From assembly GCA_013202635.1 (NCBI GenBank), contig JABMRO010000036.1:1-5806 (forward strand): a stretch of 5,806 nucleotides of DNA. Direction: 5' to 3'. Numbering within the stretch: position 1 is the stretch's first letter; every line of letters begins with the position of its first letter. The DNA comes from Planctomycetota bacterium (GTDB taxonomy: Bacteria; Planctomycetota; Phycisphaerae; Sedimentisphaerales; Anaerobacaceae). The notes below the pieces were generated by a model. The model worked only from the letters and a program-made list of their open reading frames with translations. It searched no databases and was not told the origin of the DNA. Positions 1 through 4,606 of this stretch are shown here, in pieces. Made by a program: the position numbers and the translations under genes.

Positions 1-39
1 CCTGCCGGCAGGCAGGTCACATAAGCCGAAACGTTAGGT
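1..39 (+). repeat. attC site, right half only (attC0)
   Basis: This is the L'-R' half of an attC whose left half lies outside the window. The L' arm CACATAAGCCG is identical to the L' arm of attC2 (2134-2144), followed by AAAC and the R' box GTTAGGT at 33-39. Just before L' is the palindrome CCTGCCGGCAGG at 1-12, then GCAGGT. This palindrome is not part of the shared attC core and looks like an insertion in the site. Confidence 0.85.
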
Positions 40-157
40 GCCATAACTTTTTTCTGGTTTCCGTCGGTGCCGACTCCGCTTTTCGTTTTTTTCTTCCCAC
101 CGATTTTGTTGTTTAATGTTTTGGTGCAAGATTAGAATTAGTAATTTTATATTTATA

Positions 158-166
158 TGTTATAAT
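158..166 (+). promoter_or_regulatory. Extended -10 promoter of the cassette 1 gene
   Basis: TGTTATAAT is a perfect extended -10 (TG at 158-159, TATAAT at 161-166) in a very AT-rich stretch. No convincing -35 is visible. The expected transcription start is about 7 nt downstream, close to the in-frame GTG at 173, so the mRNA may have little or no leader. Confidence 0.6.
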
Positions 167-172
167 ATTTAT

Positions 173-1012
173 GTGACTCAGAAACCATCTACACTGCCAG
201 AAATATTAAAAAGAGAAGACTTTACTAGAGAGCTATCAAGAGCAGCTCAAATTTCTCATGAGTGTCAGGGGGAGGCCCATTTTATTGTGTATTTAACAGA
301 AGACAATCGTATTAAAGTAAATCAGGCAATTGCGGGAGTAAAGAAACTAAATCCTATTGCTGAAATGATGTCTGAAGGGGAACTTACAGATGATCATTAC
401 GATCATCTTTCACCAGATGAATCTAGCCCGGGTTATCAGCACGAGGAAGGAAAAGGAGGTCACATCGCACAATTTGGTCGCAGTCTAATTCGTGTTCATT
501 TTCATCCCCCTAAAGGATTACTAATACCATCTCCCGGTGATATAAGCACTACCAACAAAACAAGAAGTCAAAATGATGCACTCTCAGAATTAATGTGTAG
601 TAAAGATAGCGCTTTCATTGAATACGCAAATCCAATCGAAGTTGTCGGTCATATCATTGATGATGATCCTAATTCTTACCAGCTGCTTGCTTTTCAGGGA
701 GCAACCGATAAGCCCATAGACTTTGATCACGATTTTACGACTGAGGTTGCCGAGCGTTTAAATAAGATTTCAGGTGAGGATATATTACCAAGGGTGTATG
801 CCATCTGTGGATTTGGAGAGCATTTTCGCAATGCAGATGAATTTTCTCAATTTCTCAATTCTATTGGATTACACAAATCAGGGGTATTTAAGGTGTCTAA
901 TGGAAATTTCTCAGATTTAGATAGAATGCAAATGTTTGAACCATTACTAAGAAGAGAGACCTTGGAAAATGACGATGAAGATGACTTTGGCGAAGATATT
1001 GATGACCATTAG
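173..1012 (+). CDS. JAMM/MPN-like putative metallopeptidase-type protein (cassette 1)
   Basis: The frame is open from an ATG at 116 (298 aa). I prefer the GTG at 173 (279 aa) because an extended -10 promoter (158-166) lies inside the longer version, whose extra 19 residues look like translated AT-rich promoter. No Shine-Dalgarno precedes either start. With the 279-aa numbering, residues 104-124 contain VHFHPPKGLLIPSPGDI. H109-x-H111 followed by PS120-P-G-D123 resembles the zinc-binding H-x-H-P...S-x-x-D motif of JAMM/JAB deubiquitinase-like proteins. The gap between the second His and Ser is eight residues rather than the usual seven. A candidate catalytic Glu lies upstream in QGEAHF (E34). 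The C-terminus is a highly acidic tail rich in D and E. JAMM enzymes cleave isopeptide bonds or C-terminal tails of ubiquitin-like proteins, but the substrate here is unknown. It is the only gene of its cassette. The motif assignment is tentative; the coding call is firm. Confidence 0.8.
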   Translation: MTQKPSTLPEILKREDFTRELSRAAQISHECQGEAHFIVYLTEDNRIKVNQAIAGVKKLNPIAEMMSEGELTDDHYDHLSPDESSPGYQHEEGKGGHIAQFGRSLIRVHFHPPKGLLIPSPGDISTTNKTRSQNDALSELMCSKDSAFIEYANPIEVVGHIIDDDPNSYQLLAFQGATDKPIDFDHDFTTEVAERLNKISGEDILPRVYAICGFGEHFRNADEFSQFLNSIGLHKSGVFKVSNGNFSDLDRMQMFEPLLRRETLENDDEDDFGEDIDDH

Positions 1013-1066
1013 TCGTTCAAAGGATTAAGAAATCATGTCAGCATAAGGTTCTTTTATATGTGTACT

Positions 1067-1151
1067 GTTTTGTATGTGTTTCTCCCCCCTGAAAAAAACG
1101 AAAAAGCTTCGGGCACACTCCGGAAAACCGTAAAAAGTGACAGCACCTAAC
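1067..1151 (+). repeat. Cassette-end module shared by cassettes 1 and 5 (copy 1)
   Basis: Between the end of the cassette 1 gene (1012) and attC1 there is no gene. The last 85 bases, starting at GTTTTGTATG (1067-1076), resemble the end of cassette 5 (4333-4416). Shared features in the same order are GTTTTGTATG, a C-rich run, GAAAA...AACG, AAGCT, GGAA and an A-rich run, ending at R''. The interval from GTTTTGTATG to R'' is nearly equal in both copies. Bases 1091-1151 are also inverted relative to the cassette start at 33-93. Confidence 0.6.
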
Positions 1152-1299
1152 AGCGGTTATGCGACTCATCGTCGCTCCCTTTTAACTGACTTAAGAAGTC
1201 GCGCCAATTCGCCCAAATTCCGCAATGATGACCCCACTCCGCTTCGCTCCTCGGGGAAATTGTACCACCTCGAACTTCGTATACACGCGAACGTTATGT
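1145..1299 (+). repeat. attC recombination site 1
   Basis: R'' is ACCTAAC (1145-1151) and R' is GTTATGT (1293-1299), for a length of 155 bp. The interior is homologous to the other sites (CGTCGCTCC, CCAAATTC, AAATTGTACC, CTCGAACTTCG), but its arms are the most eroded. L'' CGGTTATGCG and the opposite arm around 1280-1289 match at roughly seven of ten positions, and the GGCGGT/ACCGCC hairpin of its relatives is degraded. R' departs from GTTRRRY at one base. It closes cassette 1 and opens cassette 2. Confidence 0.85.
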
Positions 1300-1321
1300 G
1301 CCATAGCAAAAAGCCTGTGTT

Positions 1322-1951
1322 TTATTCTGCTCCCTCCTCATGCATCAAAGCTTCATGTGCAGGCATGTTGCTCTTTTTACTGGTGCGTGCGCAAATGATC
1401 AGCCACAAAACATGCAATGGCGGTATTATATTGGCTGGCACAAGTATCATGTTGAAAAACCATACAAACATATACGCTGGTGCCATAAGGGAAAGTAACA
1501 ATCCGAAAACTACACCATCACGCCAGCGCTCATGAACGATACGCTGACGAAAATAATAGACTCCCCAGATCACCAACCAGATGAAGAAAGAAAAACTGTA
1601 GACTTGAAGATGGCCCCAGTCATAACACTGGAATACGGATGGGGCCGCATGACACCCCGTAACAAAGATAAGCCAAGCAAGCATGGCAGCAATGGAACTG
1701 AAATAGCGCGACGGCGGGAACAGGAACGGCCATGTAGTGAGTGCACCTATAAAAATTGGGCCTACTATTGTCCGAATTCCCAATTCTGAACCTGTTCCAA
1801 TGGAAACGACAAGCACCACAAACCATATTGCCAACGAAAATACATATGTAATTAACCAAAACAGCAATCTAGAATCAGCGGGTTCCTTCTGCATGTTATG
1901 AATAGTACTTATGCCTTGTATTACTTGCAAGTTGATCGTTTGATTTATCAT
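1322..1951 (-). CDS. Polytopic integral membrane protein of unknown function (cassette 2)
   Basis: The protein has 209 residues, from the ATG at 1951 on the minus strand. The frame extends to a TTG at 1972, but the ATG is preceded by AGAGGG six bases upstream, the only clear Shine-Dalgarno in the array, so I chose it. I see about five or six hydrophobic segments. They are roughly residues 22-45 (FWLITYVFSLAIWFVVLVV), 53-70, 77-94, 111-127 and a long stretch at 137-180 that may hold two helices. The N-terminus is polar and the C-terminus is short and charged, ending HEEGAE. No family or catalytic motif is recognised. The gene is antiparallel to its cassette: its 3' end lies 22 bp from the R' box of attC1. 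It therefore cannot be read from an upstream integron promoter and needs its own. Membrane proteins are frequent cassette cargo. Confidence 0.82.
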   Translation of the reverse strand: MINQTINLQVIQGISTIHNMQKEPADSRLLFWLITYVFSLAIWFVVLVVSIGTGSELGIRTIVGPIFIGALTTWPFLFPPSRYFSSIAAMLAWLIFVTGCHAAPSVFQCYDWGHLQVYSFSFFIWLVIWGVYYFRQRIVHERWRDGVVFGLLLSLMAPAYMFVWFFNMILVPANIIPPLHVLWLIICARTSKKSNMPAHEALMHEEGAE

Positions 1952-1957
1952 TGTAAT

Positions 1958-1963
1958 CCCTCT
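1958..1963 (-). promoter_or_regulatory. Ribosome binding site for the cassette 2 gene
   Basis: On the minus strand AGAGGG is followed by ATTACA and then ATG. It decides the start at 1951 over the TTG at 1972. The other genes in the window lack a comparable motif. Confidence 0.6.
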
Positions 1964-2012
1964 AAGGAGCAATATCAGAATAATTCTTAAAGAACCGGCT
2001 TTTTGCTACGGC

Positions 2013-2155
2013 ACCTAACACGGCTTATGTGGCTCGTCGCGCCTCCTTTTTGAGATTTAATGGATGTCGGCGCTCCTCTCCCAAATTCTTCGGCGGTAGG
2101 GCGCTCTGCGCCAAATTATACCGCCTCGTACTTCACATAAGCCGGAACGTTAGGT
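2013..2155 (+). repeat. attC recombination site 2 (best-preserved copy)
   Basis: R'' is ACCTAAC (2013-2019) and R' is GTTAGGT (2149-2155), perfect complements, for a length of 143 bp. The L stem is an exact 11-bp pair: CGGCTTATGTG (2021-2031) with CACATAAGCCG (2134-2144). Inside it are two side-by-side hairpins. The first pairs GCGCC (2039-2043) with GGCGC (2069-2073). The second pairs GGCGGT (2092-2097) with ACCGCC (2120-2125), enclosing GGCGC/GCGCC (2100-2104/2108-2112) around a TCT loop. It closes cassette 2. Confidence 0.92.
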
Positions 2156-2176
2156 GAAATTGCTACAGAAAAAATC

Positions 2177-2182
2177 TATAAT
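2177..2182 (+). promoter_or_regulatory. -10 element of the cassette 3 gene
   Basis: A perfect TATAAT ends nine bases before the ATG at 2192. The predicted transcription start (about 2188-2190) would leave at most a few bases of leader. No clear -35 is present; GTGAAA at 2154-2159 has suitable spacing but poor match and overlaps the attC R' box. Confidence 0.5.
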
Positions 2183-2191
2183 CATTGGGCT

Positions 2192-2431
2192 ATGGATGAC
2201 AACAAGATAATTAAACTCGATGGCGCAAATATGGACATTGATCTTACATCAAATGAAAAGAATATTAGTTGGCAACAGGACAAATGTCCCTGGAACAAAG
2301 CTGAAGGAACCAATGAACACAAATGCGCCGTGAAAGACGTTTCGATATGTCCATACTTCTGCGGTATCGAATACCAAGATAACGTGCTTTGTTGTTATCC
2401 AAACGAGAATCCCAATAAGGAAAACGAGTGA
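2192..2431 (+). CDS. Small Cys-rich protein, possible metal-binding knuckle (cassette 3)
   Basis: This 79-aa protein starts at an ATG with no Shine-Dalgarno but with a TATAAT just upstream, suggesting leaderless translation. The N-terminal 30 residues are polar. The core is dense in Cys: C32-P-W, H43-x-C45, C53-P-Y-F-C57 and C67-C68. The CPYFC pair and the HKC group could bind zinc or another metal, or form disulfides. No family is recognised. The C-terminus is a charged ENPNKENE tail. The TGA stop at 2429-2431 lies inside the extended complementary end of the cassette, so coding sequence runs almost to attC3. Such compact single-gene packing is typical of cassettes. The regular codon structure and start context make it likely real. 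Confidence 0.72.
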   Translation: MDDNKIIKLDGANMDIDLTSNEKNISWQQDKCPWNKAEGTNEHKCAVKDVSICPYFCGIEYQDNVLCCYPNENPNKENE

Positions 2432-2544
2432 TTTTTTCTTCCGCAACTTCACCTAACACGGCATATATGGTTCGCCGTGGCTCCTTTTTTGAATTTAATG
2501 GATGTCTCCACAGCTCTCCCAAATGCTACGGCGGTACTCACTTC

Positions 2545-2560
2545 GTCCGCCACGGCGGAC
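2545..2560. repeat. Perfect 7-bp palindromic hairpin inserted in attC3
   Basis: GTCCGCC-AC-GGCGGAC is a perfect inverted repeat with a two-base centre. It sits in the loop of the second attC hairpin where sites 2 and 4 have unrelated short loops. It resembles short GC-rich palindromes dispersed in some bacterial intergenic regions. Confidence 0.6.
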
Positions 2561-2590
2561 TCCGTGAAATATTTTACCACCTTGCACTTC

Positions 2591-2614
2591 CCCCTTCGCC
2601 TGGAGGCTACGGGG
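2591..2614. repeat. Imperfect hairpin inserted before the L' arm of attC3
   Basis: CCCC (2591-2594) and GGGG (2611-2614) flank TTCGCC-TGGA-GGCTAC, giving an imperfect stem with a TGGA loop. Related sites have only about eight bases here. It is followed by ACAGGT, as the attC0 palindrome is followed by GCAGGT at the same place. Confidence 0.5.
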
Positions 2615-2713
2615 GACAGGTCGTACAAGGCGGAACGTTGTACGAAATTGCAAATTTAGACATTCGGATTTAGAATCACTAACATATGAATGTTAATACT
2701 TATTTAAATCAAT

Positions 2714-2941
2714 ATGGGTGATCATGTAGTTCTACGTTTTCCTTTCAACGATCCGGACAAACCGGAAGTTGTCGATGTTCTAGCCAATGTTCCTGTTGAC
2801 TGGAAAGAGTACCTCAAAAAAAGAGCTGATGAAGTACAAAAGGAAGGCAGATATATACCTGCCAATATTTTGTATGATGAGGATTATTATCATCCTGAAT
2901 CTATGGAAAAAATACACAAAAAAGCAGAAAAGGACTCTTAA
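2714..2941 (+). CDS. Small charged hypothetical protein (cassette 4)
   Basis: This 75-aa protein starts at ATG 2714, with no Shine-Dalgarno. The upstream stretch 2690-2713 is AT-rich with TGTTAATAC, a weak extended -10-like match, so leaderless or near-leaderless expression is again possible. The product is hydrophilic and rich in Lys, Glu and Asp. It opens with HVVLRFPFNDPDKPEVVDVL, which could form a beta strand and turn, then a probable helix WKEYLKKRADEVQKEG, then YIPANILYDEDYYHPESM and a lysine-rich end. It stops at tandem TAA codons (2939-2944). It has no membrane segment and no family I recognise. The size and charge would suit a small antitoxin or adaptor, but nothing in the sequence supports that specifically. 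It is the only plausible gene in the cassette; other frames in this stretch are more biased and lack start context. Confidence 0.65.
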   Translation: MGDHVVLRFPFNDPDKPEVVDVLANVPVDWKEYLKKRADEVQKEGRYIPANILYDEDYYHPESMEKIHKKAEKDS

Positions 2942-2965
2942 TAACGAGACTAAATTTGCAAGATC

Positions 2966-3109
2966 GTACAACACGGGTTACCCGGTTCGTCGTGGCTCCT
3001 CTTTGAAAATATAATGGAAGTCGCCACGACTCACCCAAATTTTTCGGCGGTGGGGCCTTTTAGACCAAATTGTACCGCCTCAAACTTCGGGTAACCCGAA
3101 ACGTTATAT
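2966..3109 (+). repeat. attC recombination site 4
   Basis: R'' is GTACAAC (2966-2972) and R' is GTTATAT (3103-3109), for a length of 144 bp. The L stem is exact over 11 bp: CGGGTTACCCG (2974-2984) with CGGGTAACCCG (3088-3098). Two inner hairpins are intact: GTCGTGGC (2989-2996) with GCCACGAC (3023-3030), and GGCGGT (3046-3051) with ACCGCC (3074-3079). R'' and R' do not match each other but match the opposite ends of cassettes 4 and 5 respectively. Each L arm is itself nearly palindromic. Confidence 0.92.
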
Positions 3110-3199
3110 GACATTCCGTTTTTTGGGTGTCCCCTCCATGTATGTTTTTTGTTTTGTATGATGTTAGATTTACAAACAAAGTGTTTTTTATGCGGGAAT

Positions 3200-4249
3200 T
3201 TAAACCCATTGGTTCATATGCTCATCTACTCCCTGACGTTCAAGCACTGCTTTAAACGAATCCTGCCCCATCACCATCTTGGGTTTGTCTTCTAGGGTAC
3301 CGTCAGCTTGACATTCTCTCCCCAGGTCGATCTTCAATTGCGGTACGCTATCATCTGGAACCTCGACATGTACGGACATTATGCGATTAGGATCTGCGGG
3401 TTCGTGTTCAGACTGATAAGTACCAAATACATTCTCAGTATCTGGATATGTTTGATGTGGTCGTATAATTTCCTGTGCAGTTTCTAAATGTAGATGAGGA
3501 ACATTGAACGAAAGTAATGTCATACCTCTAGCACGATGGGTAATCGCAGTATGATAATGTATCCCAACATCTTGAATTCTTCTTAAGACATCTGGTTGAG
3601 ACTCTGCTATCTCTCTTGTAGGAATAAGGGCAGCAGCAACTTTTGCCACAGTACCAATCCCGCGAAGTCTGCGCGCTCTTAACGATGTACCAGTCTCTGA
3701 AACATCGACCATGGCATCCGCAAGAGGCGGGATATGCTCCTTCTTGCTTCTAACACATCGCTCCGTTTGTCCATGGCTATGCAGAATTCTATAAGCACCG
3801 TTCCTATGCTGGTTTTTGTTGAGATAAATATCCAGGAGTACGGGACATTCCGTCGCTATTATCGGAACCATTTCGTCGGGGAACAAATCTTGAAGAGTAG
3901 TAACCTCACTCTCTTGAGGAACTGCCAATACGTGTTGCATCTCCCTTCCCACAGTTCTTTTCCCGAAAGGTAATAAACATACGACATGAAGCTCATCCAA
4001 TTGTTCCCGGAAATAGTTAACCAGGTAATCTGTCCCCACGATCACTCCATCGAGCTCACCATTAGTGAGATACCTAGGAGAATCCATTCTCTCTTCAAGT
4101 GTGAAACTGACTCCTGGTAATTTCGACGATACAACAATATCCGCATTATGTTTTAATGGCTCAGGAAAGAGACCAGCCTCAATGCCTAGCTGTTGAGCCA
4201 TGTTTTCAACACTGCCAGTCGGTAATCCAATCAGGGAATTAGTCGGCAT
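3200..4249 (-). CDS. ATP phosphoribosyltransferase (HisG)-like protein (cassette 5)
   Basis: The 349-aa product runs from ATG 4249 on the minus strand to a stop at 3200. It follows HisG end to end. The N-terminus has IGLPTGSVENMAQQLGI (like the family's P-x-G-x-L start), and residues 65-74 (ELDGVIVGTD) match the substrate-binding loop region. IATECPVL (131-138) and SHGQTE (158-163) precede the PRPP-binding segment LADAMVDVSETGTSLRARRL (176-195), equivalent to the family's DxxxTGxTLxxN. The usual Asn is Arg here. A C-terminal part (about 240-349) resembles the regulatory HisG_C domain (MTLLSFNVP, then SVHVEVPDDSVPQLKIDLG). True HisG joins ATP and PRPP in the first step of histidine synthesis. 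This copy is about 50 residues longer than typical long-form HisG and stands alone without other his genes, so another substrate or role is plausible. It is antiparallel to the array and needs its own promoter; no Shine-Dalgarno is seen. Confidence 0.85.
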   Translation of the reverse strand: MPTNSLIGLPTGSVENMAQQLGIEAGLFPEPLKHNADIVVSSKLPGVSFTLEERMDSPRYLTNGELDGVIVGTDYLVNYFREQLDELHVVCLLPFGKRTVGREMQHVLAVPQESEVTTLQDLFPDEMVPIIATECPVLLDIYLNKNQHRNGAYRILHSHGQTERCVRSKKEHIPPLADAMVDVSETGTSLRARRLRGIGTVAKVAAALIPTREIAESQPDVLRRIQDVGIHYHTAITHRARGMTLLSFNVPHLHLETAQEIIRPHQTYPDTENVFGTYQSEHEPADPNRIMSVHVEVPDDSVPQLKIDLGRECQADGTLEDKPKMVMGQDSFKAVLERQGVDEHMNQWV

Positions 4250-4332
4250 ATGGATAGTTACTTTACATTATTTCTTATATATTGCAAGTGCTTCTTATTG
4301 GCATATATAAGCCATAATTTTCGTTGTTTGCT

Positions 4333-4416
4333 GTTTTGTATGTTTGTTCCCCCACCCCGAAAAGAACGTAAGCTACAGGTGCCTTGGAAGTCGGAAAAAA
4401 CCAACGATCATATAAC
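4333..4416 (+). repeat. Cassette-end module shared by cassettes 1 and 5 (copy 2)
   Basis: The 160 bases between the start codon of the HisG-like gene (4249) and attC5 contain no gene. They should hold that gene's minus-strand promoter; 4250-4310 is strongly AT-rich, but no clear -35/-10 pair stands out. The last 84 bases match the end of cassette 1 (1067-1151) in motif order and spacing, starting at GTTTTGTATG (4333-4342). A third GTTTTGTATG, same strand, lies near the start of cassette 5 at 3151-3160. Confidence 0.58.
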
Positions 4417-4553
4417 ACAGGCTATGTGGTTCGCTTTGGCTCCTTGCCTGAGATTTGGCGGATGTCGCCAAATCTCACCCAAATCTGGCCATGGTAACGC
4501 CTCCGGCACAAATTCTAGCATTGCCGTACTTCGCATATCCCGGAACGTTAGAT
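4410..4553 (+). repeat. attC recombination site 5, last of the array
   Basis: R'' is ATATAAC (4410-4416) and R' is GTTAGAT (4547-4553), the latter a full match to GTTRRRY, for a length of 144 bp. The L arms CAGGCTATGTG (4418-4428) and CGCATATCCCG (4532-4542) pair at eight of eleven positions. The interior differs from its relatives: the first hairpin is replaced by a perfect 12-bp inverted repeat (4449-4477, loop GATGT), and the GGCGGT/ACCGCC hairpin is lost. No attC follows in the remaining 1.25 kb. Confidence 0.88.
4449..4477. repeat. Perfect 12-bp inverted repeat inside attC5
   Basis: TGAGATTTGGCG (4449-4460) pairs exactly with CGCCAAATCTCA (4466-4477) around a five-base loop. In sites 2-4 the same place holds TTTTTGAGATTTAATGGATGTCG-like sequence with a different, shorter stem, so this arm has been reshaped, possibly by copying between arms. 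Confidence 0.7.
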
Positions 4554-4606
4554 TCTAGGGCTTTCTGTTTTATTCCCACACACATATCTGTAGAGTGCTG
4601 GGCTTT

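Larger units (their letters stand above)
2451..2643 (+). repeat. attC recombination site 3, enlarged by inserted palindromes
   Basis: R'' is ACCTAAC (2451-2457) and R' is GTTGTAC (2637-2643). At 193 bp it is about 50 bp longer than its relatives. The first hairpin is kept, GCCGTGG (2474-2480) with CCACAGC (2508-2514), one mismatch. The second is GGCGGT (2530-2535) with ACCACC (2576-2581), one mismatch. Extra palindromic sequence fills the second loop (2545-2560) and the space before L' (2591-2614). The L'' and L' arms (around 2459-2470 and 2622-2633) pair poorly, and R' departs from GTTRRRY, so the site may be weak or dead. Confidence 0.82.
34..4547 (+). mobile_element. Integron gene-cassette array, five cassettes, no integrase in view
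   Basis: The region is five consecutive cassettes bounded by attC sites, each cut between G and TT of its R' box: cassette 1 at 34-1293, cassette 2 at 1294-2149, cassette 3 at 2150-2637, cassette 4 at 2638-3103 and cassette 5 at 3104-4547. R' at each cassette start complements R'' at the same cassette's end: GTTAGGT/ACCTAAC in cassettes 1 and 3, GTTGTAC/GTACAAC in 4, GTTATAT/ATATAAC in 5, and GTTATGT/ACCTAAC with one mismatch in 2. Within single attC sites the boxes often disagree, for example ACCTAAC with GTTGTAC in attC3. That is expected if each junction was made by integrase-type recombination. The array continues to the left of the window. Genes of cassettes 1, 3 and 4 follow attC polarity, while those of 2 and 5 are reversed. 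No attC was seen after 4553, so this is probably the distal end of the array. Confidence 0.88.

Noticed and set aside
116..172. Extra 19 N-terminal codons of the cassette 1 frame
   Set aside because: They overlap the extended -10 promoter at 158-166 and encode an atypical run of Phe, Ile, Tyr and Cys, so the start at 173 is preferred, though not proven.
1013..1144. Rho-independent terminator after the cassette 1 gene
   Set aside because: There is no GC-rich hairpin followed by a T run on the + strand here; the A-rich runs near 1092-1105 belong to the inverted cassette-end sequence. The attC hairpin itself could end transcription but that cannot be shown.
1137..1535. 132-codon + strand open frame over attC1 and the end of the cassette 2 gene
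   Set aside because: It covers the whole attC1 hairpin site and then runs antisense to the membrane-protein gene; it starts at a weak GTG with no ribosome site and its product has no coherent character.
2428..2673. + strand frames covering attC3 (2428-2673 and 2477-2659)
   Set aside because: They lie almost entirely in the attC and its inserted palindromes; homologous attC sites do not keep these frames open.
1..4553. CRISPR array or transposon ends as explanation for the repeats
   Set aside because: Repeats are 143-193 bp with internal hairpins and lie 0.3-1.3 kb apart with genes between, which excludes CRISPR. No transposase gene or target-site duplication is seen, and the R-box co-variation fits attC instead.
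4250..4558. 102-codon + strand open frame before the MBL gene
   Set aside because: It spans the promoter side of the HisG-like gene, the shared cassette-end module and all of attC5. The matching regions elsewhere are not open.
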